Below, in pieces: positions 46,270 to 57,080 of a stretch of 64,000 nucleotides of DNA. The DNA comes from Schistocerca nitens (lineage: Eukaryota; Arthropoda; Insecta; Orthoptera; Acrididae). Every line of letters starts with the position of its first letter. The stretch's first letter is position 1. Location: NCBI RefSeq assembly GCF_023898315.1, contig NC_064619.1:301854150-301918149 (forward strand), written 5' to 3'. The notes under the pieces were generated by a model. That model saw only the letters and a program-made list of their open reading frames with translations, was not told the DNA's origin and ran no database searches. Position numbers and translations under genes: made by a program.

Positions 46270-47300
46270 TTTTAAACAAAGTTTCACTCAAGTTCTGTCT
46301 TCCACTATCCATGCATTGTTGAATGTGACTTCAAAAATTCTGCATCACTTTAATGAGCACGTATTACGGAATAAGCCCAATTTTTCCCGTACTGCATTTC
46401 TTAGGGCTGGCAAAGGCCTCTGCTGATGTGAACACCTCAACCTTAAGGTGGCCCCACCGAAAAAAAATCGTAGTATGTAAGATCTGGTGATCATGCTGGC
46501 CAAGGGACATCACAATGTGAAGAATTTAAGTGTCTGGGAAACATCTGCCTTAATGCTTTGAGAAATATCTGTGAAGTGTGAGCAGTAGCTCTGTCTGCTA
46601 AAACCATAGCTGGTCAATCTGCAGCACACTGAATCCTGGCCCAAAAAAAGCGTTAATCATGTGAGTGTATCATTGAGAATTTACTGTCACACTAGTACCA
46701 TCATCTTCAAAAAAGTAAGGAACAAGTATCCCGAATCTTCCAACTACACACTATACAGTAGCTTGGTCATTGTGTAGCGGTTTTTAATGAAGGGCATGGG
46801 GATTCTCTCCACTCCAGTATCAAAAATTTTGATGATGAATGCATCCTGGTAAGTAATAATGTGCTTCACCTCTGCAAAAGGTTAAAGCACGTTCAGGTAT
46901 ATTTTCAAGTATGTTTGCACATGATCACACGCCAAAGTCATGTTCATACAACTGTTGAATAACAACCATCTCGTATGAATGAAATTGCATGTCCTGTTGC
47001 AAAATCCAAAACCCACACTGATCAGATAACTGAAGAGTTCTAACAAGTTTTTGAGTAGATCTCTTTGGAGACTGCTAAAATAAAGCCTTATTGCATTATT
47101 GTTCTCTAGAATTTGAATGCTGTGTAGCTCTTCTCCTCTTTCTTTTAACCATGTCACCATTTTCTTTAAATCTTGATACCCACAAGCTAATGGTTTTCCA
47201 ATCTGGAGCTGCCCCATATGTGGGAATCTGGAAGTGGGTCCAGAAAGCACATTGGGCAGTACCATCAGAACAACTTCTTACCAGAAATGATTCCATAGCA
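46270..47300 (-). mobile_element. Decayed IS630/Tc1/mariner-type transposase
   Basis: On the minus strand the N-terminal helix-turn-helix region reads CAFWTHFQIPTYGAAPDWKT and ISLWVSRFKENGDMVKRKR (47.25-47.13 kb), a D-W-K-T-I-x-x-W-x-x-R-F pattern common to a large insect transposase family. Near 46.5-46.3 kb, PWPA-x-SPDLTYYDFF followed by GLCQP-x-EMQYGKNWAY corresponds to the P-W-P-P-R-S-P-D-L-x-P-x-D-F-F catalytic end. Numerous stops and frameshifts make it inactive. The terminal repeats were not found. Confidence 0.68.
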
Positions 47301-48441
47301 CAAGGACATTCTTACCCATCCACTGCAAGGTTGGAATCTGTTACAAATCACAATTTCCACTAATTGAATGTCAGTTCTGTGTATTCAATGTCCTATTCAG
47401 TCCATCTTGTTGTTTTGATATTGTTATGTCGACCATAGCTGTGGCAATGCATTGAAACAAAACTTTCCATGCCGTAGATGTAATTCATGTTATCAGTTCC
47501 TTTATTTTGATCCATTTGTTTCTGTAAATTAGGGGGGATGTTTTGCTACACGCTTATGTCCTGAAGGCATGCAGATATAGAATTTCAATTTCTGCGCTTG
47601 TGCCCTATATCCAGTTATGTTCACTGAAGGCTAGGCACTATTTCAAAACTGGTTTTCTCTCTTAACTTTTCTGTGTTCTGGTCGGAAAGTTGAAGACATT
47701 GTCAATGGAATTTTTTTGGGGAGCAGGGGACGGGACGACGACAACTACAATGATGACGATGGCAACAGAACACAAATGACAGACAGTGGGTGAATGAGTC
47801 GGGGGTTGACAAATTTGTCAGATTCTCTGTACATATTTCTAATGATATCACAGAATTTTTGCTGTGAGATGTCATTACAGCCTTGAGATCAGCAGATTTA
47901 ATCTCAAACTTGGTGGGTCCTTATTTTTGCCTAAATCTATCTCCTGTGGAGATGATATGGATAGAGGTATCAAACATCAGTCTTTGATCTGAATCCATGA
48001 GCTTAACATTTATGCTCGCTGCTGATTTCATGGCACATTTACAAGTGCACACAGATTTTCTAATACCCATATGTGGCGTATGGGTTGAGGGGTCTGACTT
48101 TGTGCCTGGTTTCTTTGGATTGTAGGGAACAAGGTTGACTCCACTGAAAGTAGCATATATACAGCCTGAGATCTTTCTTGCCTCAATGTAAGATGGCAGT
48201 CTTATGATCTGAACCTCCAGAACCTTCTGCCCTCGCAAGCTGACTGATCACTCTTTAACCGTATCAGTTGTTCACCTCCACTGACAAACTGATGAATTTG
48301 CCCACAAGCAGATAAATGCACCAGAAGAGCCTAAAAAAACTCTTCTACCAATAGCAAAGAATATTTTACTGATGTGGTAAACATAAGCTTACTGTATATA
48401 TGCCTCTTTTAGCATGACAATGAAAAAGATGCATGCATGGG

Positions 48442-48446
<5 letters not shown>
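47301..48446. other. Unclassified segment with a short ORF on the minus strand
   Basis: The longest frame (48238-47921, 105 codons, starting MRGQKVLEVQIIRLPSYIEA) has no family I recognise. The sequence around it is less AT-rich than the intron average and may be part of an unidentified transposon. It leads into a long poly(A) at 48447. Confidence 0.35.

Positions 48447-48487
<41 letters not shown>
48447..48487. repeat. Poly(A) run of about 40
   Basis: An uninterrupted A tract immediately left of the Tc1-like element. It may be the tail of an unidentified retrotransposed sequence on its left, or a simple repeat. Confidence 0.95.
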
Positions 48488-48490
<3 letters not shown>

Positions 48491-49467
48491 GATCAGCCAG
48501 AACATTATGACCACTGACCTAGTATGGATATAAACCCCTCCACATGATAGCAGCATCACCAATCAGACACACGCATGGTGCATGTAGCATCAGGGAGCAT
48601 GCTGTACGTATGTAGAATGGGGAAGGTGTGCGCTCTCTCTGAGTTTGACTGAGGGCATATTGTGATGGCCCGGAAGCTCGGCACAAGCATTTCGGAAACT
48701 GTACAACATGTGGAGTGTTCAAGGAGTGTTGTTGTGTGGTGTGTGTATCTTCAACACAAGGTGAAGCTATGTCCAGGTTTTGTGGGGTCAGGTAGCCACA
48801 TGTCATTACAGATGTCTGACGTCATAGGCTGGACAGACTGGTAAACTACTACTGAAATGGGCACTGGACATTGATGCAGTGACAAAGTATTGCATGATAT
48901 GATGAATCCCAACACCTTTTTCATCACTCTGATGGGAGGGTACAAATCCGTCGTCTTCCAGGGGGAACAGCTCGTTGACACCTGTACTGCAGGACAGAGA
49001 CAAGCAGCCCCATTATGCTCTGAGGAACATTCAAGAGGGTATCCATTGGTCCAATGGAGCTCATGCAAGGCACCCTGACGACCAAGGAGTATTGTACACT
49101 GGTTGCAGACTGCATATACCCCTTCATGATGATCATGTTTCCTGACAGCAGTGGCAGTTTTCAACAAGATAATGCGGCATGTCGCAAAGCAAGCTCCAGT
49201 TGATGTGCTGACCCGCAAACTCATCAGATCTGAATCCTATCCAACACATCTGGGATGCGATTGAATGTGGCGTCAGAGCTCATCGCTCCCTTCCTCATAA
49301 TTTACAGGAATTAGGTGACGTGTGTGCAGATGTGGTGCCAACTCTGTCCAATGACATACGAAGGCCTCATTGCTTCCATGCTATGATGCATTGCTGCTGT
49401 TATCCATGCTAAAGGTGAACATACGGGCTATTAGGTAGGTGACTGTAAGTTCTGGCTGATCACTGTA
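48488..49467 (+). mobile_element. Tc1-like DNA transposon relic
   Basis: The ends are inverted repeats: CTGATCAGCCAGAAC on the left and GTTCTGGCTGATCACTG on the right. Near the right end the plus strand encodes a broken transposase: FQQDNAACRKASS, the second catalytic Asp region, then L-N-P-I-x-H-I-W-D-A-I-type residues and HRSLPHNLQELGDVCADVVP across frameshifts. The whole is about 980 bp. The left end is worn where it meets poly(A), so no TA duplication can be confirmed. Confidence 0.78.
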
Positions 49468-49616
49468 TGTACTATCTTGTGTAAAGATTCAAAGTTTCTC
49501 ATGGTACTTTTAGTAACAGAAATTTGTAACAAATTTATTTACTGGCTGCTGATGCCAACAGATATGACTAAACTTATTCAACAAGTTATGAAAATGAAAA
49601 TGAGTAGTTACCACAC

Positions 49617-49752
49617 CTTCCAGTATATTTTCATATCTGGCTTCCAGTGACATGCTGTCAACTCCAATTTCTTCATCTATTCTACCATTTTCATCTTCGG
49701 GACAAGTTGTGGCCTCACCATCTGTTTCAGTTTCATCAGTCTCAGTATCTAC
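49617..49752 (-). CDS. SCAPER: SCAPER exon 2 of those visible (acidic segment)
   Basis: This 136-nt exon has an acceptor in TTTAAACAG and runs from phase 0 to phase 1. It encodes VDTETDETETDGEATTCPED, ENGRIDEEIGVDSMSLEARY and ENILE plus the first base of a Gly codon. It is acidic and poorly conserved, and lies just upstream of the HPGR signature. The donor used in this model is G|GTGTGG because only this gives phase 1, as required by exon 3. A stronger-looking GTAACT lies 5 nt downstream but would shift the frame. Confidence 0.82.
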
Positions 49753-49869
49753 CTGTTTAAATACAAATTTAAAGATAGAAATTCCCTTAACAAAAAATAC
49801 AAAATTCACAGCAGAAAACATATGCAATTGAGGAATACACTACTACCTATTTCAAGGTGCAGCCAAAGC

Positions 49870-49875
49870 CCCCCC

Positions 49876-49927
<52 letters not shown>
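49870..49927. repeat. Poly(C) and (CA)n microsatellite
   Basis: Ten C residues, then about 45 nt of CA, 20 nt before the truncated 5' end of the following LINE. Confidence 0.95.
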
Positions 49928-49932
<5 letters not shown>

Positions 49933-49948
49933 ATAGTCCCCCCTCCCG

Positions 49949-51155
49949 GCTACAAAATACTAACGCGAATTCTTTACAGATGAATGGAAAAACTGGTAGA
50001 AGCTGACCTCGGGGAAGATCAGTTTGGATTCCGTGGAAATGTTGGGGACACGTGAGGCAATACTAACTCTACGACTTATCTTAGAAGATAAAGGAAAGGC
50101 AAACCTACATTTCTAGCATTTGTAGACTTAGAGAAAGCTTTTGACAATGTTGACCGGAATACTCTCTTTCAAATTCTGAAGGTGGCAGGAGTCAAATACA
50201 GGGAGCGAAAGACTATTTACAATTTGTACAGAAACCAGATGGCAGTTATAAGAGTCGAGGGGCATGAGAGGGAAGCAGTGGTTGGGAAGGGAGTGAGACA
50301 GGGTTGTGGCCTCTCCCTGATGTTATTCAATCTGTATATTGAGCAAGCAGTGAAGGAAAGAAAAGAAAAATTTGGAGTAGGAATTAAAATCCATGGAGAA
50401 GAAATAAAAACTTTGGGTTTGCTGATGGCATTGTAATTCTGTCAGACATAGCAAAGGACTTGGAAGAGCAGTTGAGCGGAATGGACAGTGTCTGGAAAGG
50501 ATGATGTAAGACGAACATCAACAAGAATAAAACGAGGATAATGGAATGTAGTTGAATTAAATCATGTGATGCGGAGGGAATTAGATTAGGAAATGAGATA
50601 CTTAAAGCAGTAGATGGGTTTTGCTATTTGGGGAGCAAAATAACGGATGATAGTCGAAGTAGAGGGGATATAAAATGTAGACTGGTTACGGCAAGGAAAG
50701 TGTTTCTGAAGAAAAATTTGTTAATATCGAGTATAGATTTAAGTGTCAGGAAGCCCTTTCTGAAAGTATTTGTATGGACGATAAATCATGTAGACAAGAA
50801 GAGAATATAAGCTTTCGAAATGTGGTGCTACAGAAGTATGCTGAAGATTAGATGGGTAGATCACGTAACAAATGAGGAGATACTGAACAGAATTGAGGAG
50901 AAGAGGAATTTGTGGCATAACTTGACTAAAGAAGGGATCGGTTGATAGGACATATTCTGAGGCATCAAGGGATTAATAATTTAGTACTGGAGGGTAAAAA
51001 TAGTAGAGCGAGACCAAGAGATGAAATATGCTAAACAGATTCAGAAGGATGTAGGTTGCAGTAGTTACTCAGAGATGAAGAACCCTGCATAGGATAGAGT
51101 AGCCTGGAGAGCTGCATCAAACCAGTCTCTGAACTGAAGACAACAACAACAACAA
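49949..51155 (+). mobile_element. RTE-like LINE, 5'-truncated, RT and C-terminus
   Basis: It begins inside RT: the sequence TACAAAATACTAACGCGAAT matches the copy at 63.69 kb and stays very similar for at least 310 nt, with scattered substitutions and small indels. One stretch reads MAGVKYRERKTIYNLYRNQM, with GVRQGCGLSLMLFNLYIEQA (RT motif B and following). The catalytic box is changed to FADG (AFADD expected). Then come GFCYLGSKITDDSRSRGDIK and MWCYRSMLKIRWVDHVTNEE. The 3' end is CTGAACTGAAGAC followed by (AAC)n. Stops and one-base indels make it non-functional. Confidence 0.88.
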
Positions 51156-51169
51156 CATAACGGAAGGAT

Positions 51170-51650
51170 AGATGTGATGTTGCATGATTGATATGCATAT
51201 AAACAAGATGGAAATCCTAACAAGCCTTTGGACAAACCCTTCTTCAGAGCTACAAAATTAACACACACACACACAGATACATCTGCACAATTACATTCTC
51301 CCAGGCAATTACATGGTACTGCCGCTGCAGTCTGACAAGCGTGAGGATGCTATAAGGTGGAGTGGCTGAGACTTGTAAGGAAGTAGGGAGTGGGAGGGAG
51401 GATGTAAGGGAAGGGTGACTGTTGGTCACAAGAGGGAGTGTTCACTCATGAGACTGCTACGGTGCAGGTGCAGATGGGGGAGTGGCAGGAGATGCACAAT
51501 GATTTGGAGGAGTGGACTGGGGGACTAGAAGGAACAGAAGGAGAGGGAGACTACAGAAATGTGTTAAGTGTGTATAATGAGTGAAATTGGGAAGAGGTGT
51601 ATGGCGAAAGGAGTGGATGTGGGTGTAGATGAAGGGTTACTACAACAAGT

Positions 51651-51716
<66 letters not shown>

Positions 51717-51930
51717 CGTGCGTGCGTGCCTGTGCGTGCGCGCGCGCGTGTGCCTGTGCGTGCGCGTGAGGGAGGGATATCCAGAGACTATTGTTTGTGA
51801 AGCAGTCACTAAAGTCAAGCAAGTTCTGTTTGGCAACATTTTTCACCACTGGGAGGACACTGTTTTTAGGCACAGCCTGGCAGACACCCATTCATTCAGG
51901 TTGACAGCTGGTTAGTTGCAGGGTAAAGAA
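51170..51930 (-). mobile_element. Penelope-like element 3' fragment, minus orientation
   Basis: TTTGTGAAGCAGTCACTAAA, then CACTGGGAGGACACTG, TTTTTAGGCACAGCCTGGCA and TTCAGGTTGACAGCTGG (51.79-51.92 kb) correspond to the minus-strand PLE at 20.95-21.1 kb. The fragment continues through a (GT)n(CG)n stretch (51654-51760) and a purine-rich block to a terminal unit with (CA)n and CCTTTGGACAAACCCTTCTT (51.2-51.27 kb). The minus strand of the terminal unit carries CTGAAGA-AGGGTTTGTCC-AAAGGC. Confidence 0.65.
51654..51765. repeat. (GT)n with CG-rich end
   Basis: About 55 nt of GT, then GCGCGCGCGTGCGTGCGTGC and similar. It gives artefactual frames on both strands. Confidence 0.95.
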
Positions 51931-52492
51931 GAGAAACTGATTAAACTGGAAGTACAATTTGAAACTTCACAGCTCTGATACAGGTAATATATCACTCACT
52001 GATTGTATAAAAAAAGACAATGCAATTCAAAATAATATTAAATTCATAAGAAGAGAGGTCACTGCTTACGAAGTACTTACCTCCAAGAGCTGTTCACTCC
52101 TAATACTGCCAATGAAAAGTAGATATCTCCACTGGGGCCTATCAGCCAGAATTTTGAGTGACATGACACCCCTCCCCCCTGTCCCTCCCCAAACAAACTT
52201 CCACAACTATTTCAGTCCCTTCGTGAAAGGGAATACATGGTTCCAATACCTAGGAATACTACTACCAAGTTTCGGTGTTTTCACTGGCTATACTGAGAGT
52301 TGTGCCTTCTGAAGACAAGTAAATGGCAGCTGTTCTGTCTCTCTGTATAATATCTACTCTTTTAATGTTAGCCATTTCTACTAGTATAAACAAAACACAA
52401 AATCTCTTCAAAGAATAAGCAAAGAAAGAGTGCAAATAAATAATGAAATAGACATCAGCAGAATGTGGGAGCAGAGAATATATCATCCAGAT

Positions 52493-52657
52493 TTCCTGAT
52501 AGTGAAACTTCCTGGCAGATTAAAACTGTGTGCCAGACGGAGACTCGAACTCGGGATCTTTGCCTTTCGCGAGCAAGTGCTCTACCAAAGCTGTGAGGAC
52601 GGGGCGTGAGTCGTGCTGTAGAGTGAAAATTTCATTCTAGAAACTTCCTGATAGTGA
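52493..52657 (-). mobile_element. tRNA-derived SINE (second family) with 13-bp target-site duplication
   Basis: Exact TTCCTGATAGTGA repeats flank the element (52493-52505 and 52645-52657). On the minus strand GGTAGAGCACTTGCTCGCGA gives the A box region and GAGTTCGAGTCTC the B box. AAACTTCCTGGCAGATTAAA on the plus strand is the body end. The family is one I associate with Schistocerca. The copy is short and looks nearly complete. Confidence 0.88.
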
Positions 52658-53159
52658 GCTAAAAGTAATACAAAATATATGATACTAAAGCCATCATTTT
52701 CACCTTTAGCATCTGGCAGCAAAAAAGAGAAAGTGAATGGAGTGGAAAGTATAAGGACCAAAAATCTAGTCAAAAGAGTTCACCTGCCCTTCTTCATACT
52801 CCCTCAGCAAAACTTCATGTGTACACCTCCTTTTTCAGACATATGTAACAACAGACAGCCTGAAAATATATATATAATTTAATTAATTCATTCAAAAGAA
52901 AATAAAAAAAAGGTAAAATTAATCATGATGTGAGAAAAGGCCGATTTATTTGTTGTGCGTCCTAATTTTTACATTTCACATTTTCATTTTAAACTGAAGA
53001 AAAATTTTCTGAACTGTGTAATTACTGGGACATTTGTTTGGAAGTTCCGTTTACCTTTTTTTGTATAAATCATACAGAAGTTAGTGGGAAGTCACATTTT
53101 TCTTGAAAGTTCTGGAATATTTAACTGGTGTACAATACATTTTATGTATGGAACCTAGC

Positions 53160-53162
<3 letters not shown>

Positions 53163-53190
<28 letters not shown>
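53163..53190. repeat. Poly(T) run
   Basis: About 28 T residues. Possibly a poly(A) tail of a minus-strand retrocopy, but no source sequence was recognised. Confidence 0.9.
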
Positions 53191-53257
53191 GCAAACCCTA
53201 GTTTAATTCAGATAATGGTAGGGAGTCAGCAGTTCAGTTCAGTCAGCTAGACACAGT

Positions 53258-53530
53258 CATTTTTATTTAGTTGGTTGGTTGATTTAGCAGGAGGGGACTA
53301 AACAGCGAGGTCATCGGTCCCTTCGAACCATCGGTCCCATTGAATAAGGGAAGGATGGAGGAGGAATTCAGCCGTGCCCTTTCAAAGGAACTATCTTAGC
53401 ATTTGCCTGAATCGATTTTAGGAAATTACGGAAAATCTAAATCAGGATGGCCGGTGCGGGTTTGAACTGTCATCCATCGAAATGCGAGTCCTGTGTGCTA
53501 ACCACTGTGCCACCTTGCTTGATCATTTTC
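53258..53530 (-). mobile_element. tRNA-derived SINE, older copy of the 34.1 kb family
   Basis: It shares GGGAAGGATGGAGGAGGAAT, CCCTTTCAAAGGAACTATCT, AAATCTAAATCAGGATGGCC and GCTAACCACTGTGCCAC with the SINE at 34.14 kb, in the same orientation, and is more diverged. TCATTTTTA on the left and TCATTTTCA on the right may be the decayed target-site duplication. It ends 100 bp before a poly(G) run (53622-53641). Confidence 0.82.
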
Positions 53531-54952
53531 ATTGGACATATCATATAAGATGGACTTGTAAAAAAATGTGATCTTTAATGCAAGGCAGGTCCAAATTGCA
53601 ACTGTAATAGTATGCTAATTTGGGGGGGGGGGGGGGGGGGAACACTATTTATTTATAGTATTTATGTGGGAAGAACCTGCCCTTAGAATATCACTAGCCA
53701 AAGACAGAAGCTCTAAAACTGTAATGAGCAATGATAATACTTATTTTTTTGGACGTAATTCTACATTATTTACACAATTTTTCACATTTTTTTCCACTAA
53801 AATTGATCCTTGCTCCTTCCATCTGTGTCAATACAGAAAAGTTTCCTTATCCCTAGCTAGAACCCAGTCCCACATACTGCTCCTGCATTGTTGCTTGGCT
53901 CATGGAATCCCCCCAAATAGTCTTACCATCAAATTACCCATCTCTGGCTGCCACCCCTCCCTCCACAATGACCTCCACCTGTTCAGATACCATGCCAATC
54001 CTTATCCCTCGCCAACATAGTCCTGCCAACCAAGCCCAAACCTCCTTGCAGTAACTTCTCTCCATCCGCAAATTCTCCTTCTATGCAATCCCCAATTCCT
54101 GGAACCCATAACACACATTGAAACTCTTGCACTCCAGGAACTAGAGCAACATGCACAATGCCACCTCAAGAAGCTCTCCACCCTACTCACTTCCTACTCC
54201 CACCTTTGAGTACCACTGTCCGCCACCTCTACAACAACAGACCTACTACACTTACGCCACCCTCCAAAACTCCCTCCCATCACCACACAGAAACCACAGC
54301 CTAAACAGACCCGTAACATGGTCATGAACCTTTCCTTCAGAAGCCTTAGCCCCAAAGAAATATCAGTCCTTTCGAATGGCCTCATCTTTTGCCCCACTCT
54401 CAAATTCAACCAAGCAGAACTTGTTGAAGACCTTCTCTTCTTCTCCCGGTCCCTACAGTGGAAACACTTTTTTGTCGCCAACCCTACCAATCAGACTCAA
54501 CCAAAGACCAATATTGAACTCTGCCTAACTCAGTTCACTCCTCAATCCAACCACGATCCAACCCCACTGCCTGCCAAATCACCCCCTGTTAACTTTCCAG
54601 AATTTCTTAACCTTGAACCTTGCTTCACTATCATTCCCCAAATCACTCAACATGCAAACTAACCTTACATCTGCAGAAAGAACCGCAGTCCACCATCTAA
54701 AAACTGATCCTGACCTTAATCCTACCAGCAAACATAGGGTCCACCACTGTTTTGAGCCTCAAGGATTACCTGGCAGAAGGACTCCACCAGCTGTAAGATA
54801 CTTCCACCTACAAACCTAGTCACAGTGGCCCCATTCCAGAAATCCAGCAGGATCTCCAGACACTACTCAAATCCTTAGGCCCATCCCAGAACCTCTCCCC
54901 GGAGTCCATTCCTCTGCTCACTCCTACCACTCCCCACACTCCTACCTTCTAT

Positions 54953-55987
54953 ATGCTTCCTAAAGTCCATAAACCCAACCATCAAAGACACCCCATTGTG
55001 GGTGGTTACTGTGCCCCCACTGAGGGAATCTCTGCTCTCATAGACCAACACCTTCAACCTATTACCCAGAACCTACCCTCCTATAAAAAAGATACCAACC
55101 ATTTCCGCAACCAACTATCCACAGTTCCTGTCCCTTTACCACACGGTGCCCTCCTCATCACTATTGTCGCCACCTCCCTTTACACTAAAATCCCTAATGC
55201 TCATGGACTTACTGCTATTGAACACTACTTTTCCCAATGCCTGACAGATTCCAAACCAACAACCTTTGTCCTAGACGCCACGGCCAACTATATCCTCACC
55301 CACAGTTGCTTCTCCTTTGAAGGCATTACCTACAAACAAATCTGCCATATGGCTATGGGTGCCCACTTGGCATCGTGCTATGCCAACATGTTCATGGCCC
55401 ATCTAGAGGAATCCTTCCTAAATACCCATAATCCTATACTCCTCACCTGGTTCAGATTCACTGATGACATCTTTGAGATCTGGATTGAGGCTGAGGACAC
55501 CCTATCCACATTCCTCCAGAGCCTTAACAACTTCTCCCCCATTTGCTTCACCTGGTCCTACTTAACCCAACAAACCACCTTCCTAGATGCTGACCTCCAT
55601 CTCAAAGATGGTTACATCAGCACCTCCGTCCATATCAAACCTACTAAACACCAACAATACCTCCACTTCGGCAGCTGCCACCCATTCCATACCAAGAACT
55701 CCCTTCTATACAGCCTAGCCACCCGTGGTTGTAACATCTGCAGTGATGAGCAGTCCCTCTCGAAATACACCGAGGGTCTCACTGAAGCCTTTACAGACCG
55801 TAATTATCTTCCAAACCTTGTACAAAAACAAATCTCCCATGCCTTATCTTTCCAGTCTCCCACCACCTCCCAAAGTCTCACTCTCTGGCCACAGAGGAGC
55901 ATTCTCCTTGTAACTCAGTACCACCAAGCACTGGAGCAACTGAATTACATTCTCCACCAGGGTTTCGACTACCTCATCATGCCCTGA
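54953..55987 (+). CDS. Penelope-type reverse transcriptase ORF (344 codons)
   Basis: The frame begins MLPKVHKPNHQRHPIVGGYC, the PLE form of L-P-K-x-H-K-x-x-x-x-x-R-P-I-V. Then ATSLYTKIPNAHGLTAIEHY corresponds to the F-D-V-x-S-L-[FY]-T-x-I-P motif, with Asp replaced. MAMGAHLASCYANMFMAHLE is the M-G-S-x-x-S motif (altered), and FRFTDDIFEIW is the catalytic [YF]-x-D-D box with both Asp present. TTFLDADLHLKDGYIS and KPTKHQQYLHFGSCHPFHTK follow. The frame extends upstream (SGPIPEIQQDLQ at 54.83 kb) to a TAA at 54794, so Met54953 is not the original start. The altered Asp and motif B suggest that it is probably inactive. Confidence 0.85.
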   Translation: MLPKVHKPNHQRHPIVGGYCAPTEGISALIDQHLQPITQNLPSYKKDTNHFRNQLSTVPVPLPHGALLITIVATSLYTKIPNAHGLTAIEHYFSQCLTDSKPTTFVLDATANYILTHSCFSFEGITYKQICHMAMGAHLASCYANMFMAHLEESFLNTHNPILLTWFRFTDDIFEIWIEAEDTLSTFLQSLNNFSPICFTWSYLTQQTTFLDADLHLKDGYISTSVHIKPTKHQQYLHFGSCHPFHTKNSLLYSLATRGCNICSDEQSLSKYTEGLTEAFTDRNYLPNLVQKQISHALSFQSPTTSQSLTLWPQRSILLVTQYHQALEQLNYILHQGFDYLIMP

Positions 55988-56128
55988 AATAAGAAATGTC
56001 CTGTGCAATATCCTTCTCACCTCTTCCACAGTGGTATTCTGCCGTCCACTGAACCTACACAATATACATGTCCATCTCTACACAACCCCTTCTCCCAATC
56101 CCTTACCTTACCCCTGTAATAAACCTAG

Positions 56129-56460
56129 ATGCCAGACCTGTCCCATACATCCTTCCACACCACATACTCCAGTCTGGTCACAACCATCATCTATCCAACC
56201 AAAGGCAGGGCTACCTGTGAAACCAGTCATGTGATCTACAAGCTAATCTGCAACCACTGTGCTGCATTCTACATGGGCATGACAACCAACAAGCTCTCTG
56301 CCTGCAGGAATGGCCATTGACAAACTGTGGCCAAGAAACAAGTGGACCACCCTGTTGCTGAGCACACTGCCAAACATGACATCCTTCATTTCAATGACGG
56401 CTTCACAGCCTGTGCCATACGGATCCTTCACACCAACACTAGCTTTTCTAAATTGCACTG
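56129..56460 (+). pseudogene. GIY-YIG-like domain of the PLE, frameshifted
   Basis: CETSHVIYKLICNHCAAFYM with GMTTNKLSACRNGH lies in one frame, followed by KKQVDHPVAEHTAKHDILHF and TACAIRILHTNTSFSKLH in another. F-Y-M-G-M-T replaces the usual Y-x-G-x-T and A-E-H is kept. A stop/frame break near 56.32 kb separates the halves. Confidence 0.7.
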
Positions 56461-56845
56461 ATGGGAACTTTCCCTACAATACATCCTACGTTCCCATAAC
56501 CCTCCTGGCCTCGACCTTCGTTAGTCACTGTCCTCACCCATCCAGCCTCTTCCCTGTTTTGATTCCAGCACTATACAGCCATCATTCTACCATCACACCC
56601 AGTCTTTTTACTTCTCTCCTTTTCCGCTACCCTCCCCCCCCCCCCTCCCCTGCCTGCCCACATCTCCCCTGCCCCCATCTAACCAGCAGCACTTCACTTT
56701 CCGCCATCCTTACCCCACTATCCCTCCCCCTCCCCGTCCCTGCCTCCTCCTTACACCCACCCAGACGCCACTCCCATCATGCATGGGTGCTGCTGCTCGC
56801 AGTGTAGTTTCAGTTGCCTGACACTGCAGTCGTGTGTGAGTTGCA

Positions 56846-56885
<40 letters not shown>

Positions 56886-57080
56886 AAAGGCCTTGTTGGC
56901 CGAAAGCTTATTTTGCGACAGTCTTTTTGTTGTGCCTATCCGCGACCCAGTATCTCCACTATATGGTGAGTAGTAATTTTTGTTTTCATAATACTGTTAC
57001 ATTCCATCCTGGATTTTCCATTGTTTGACAGGGAAAACTGAGCATTGTAGTAAACTGTCAGTTAAAGTGACTTCTATATA

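Larger units (their letters stand above)
53800..57030 (+). mobile_element. Penelope-like element, longest copy, plus orientation
   Basis: From left to right: a 5' pyrimidine-rich part (53.8-54.6 kb) with a 114-codon frame (54318-54662), the RT ORF (54953-55987), a GIY-YIG-like domain (56.2-56.45 kb), a C-rich 3' untranslated part (56.5-56.8 kb), and a terminal unit. The terminal unit has (GT)n (56850-56884), GGCCTTGTTGGCCGAAAGCT, TGCCTATCCGCGACCCAGTA, TATATGGTGAGTAGTAA and TCCATTGTTTGAC (to about 57030). The sense strand is strikingly G-poor and C-rich. The same family makes up the inverted pair at 20.6-25.0 kb. Confidence 0.85.
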
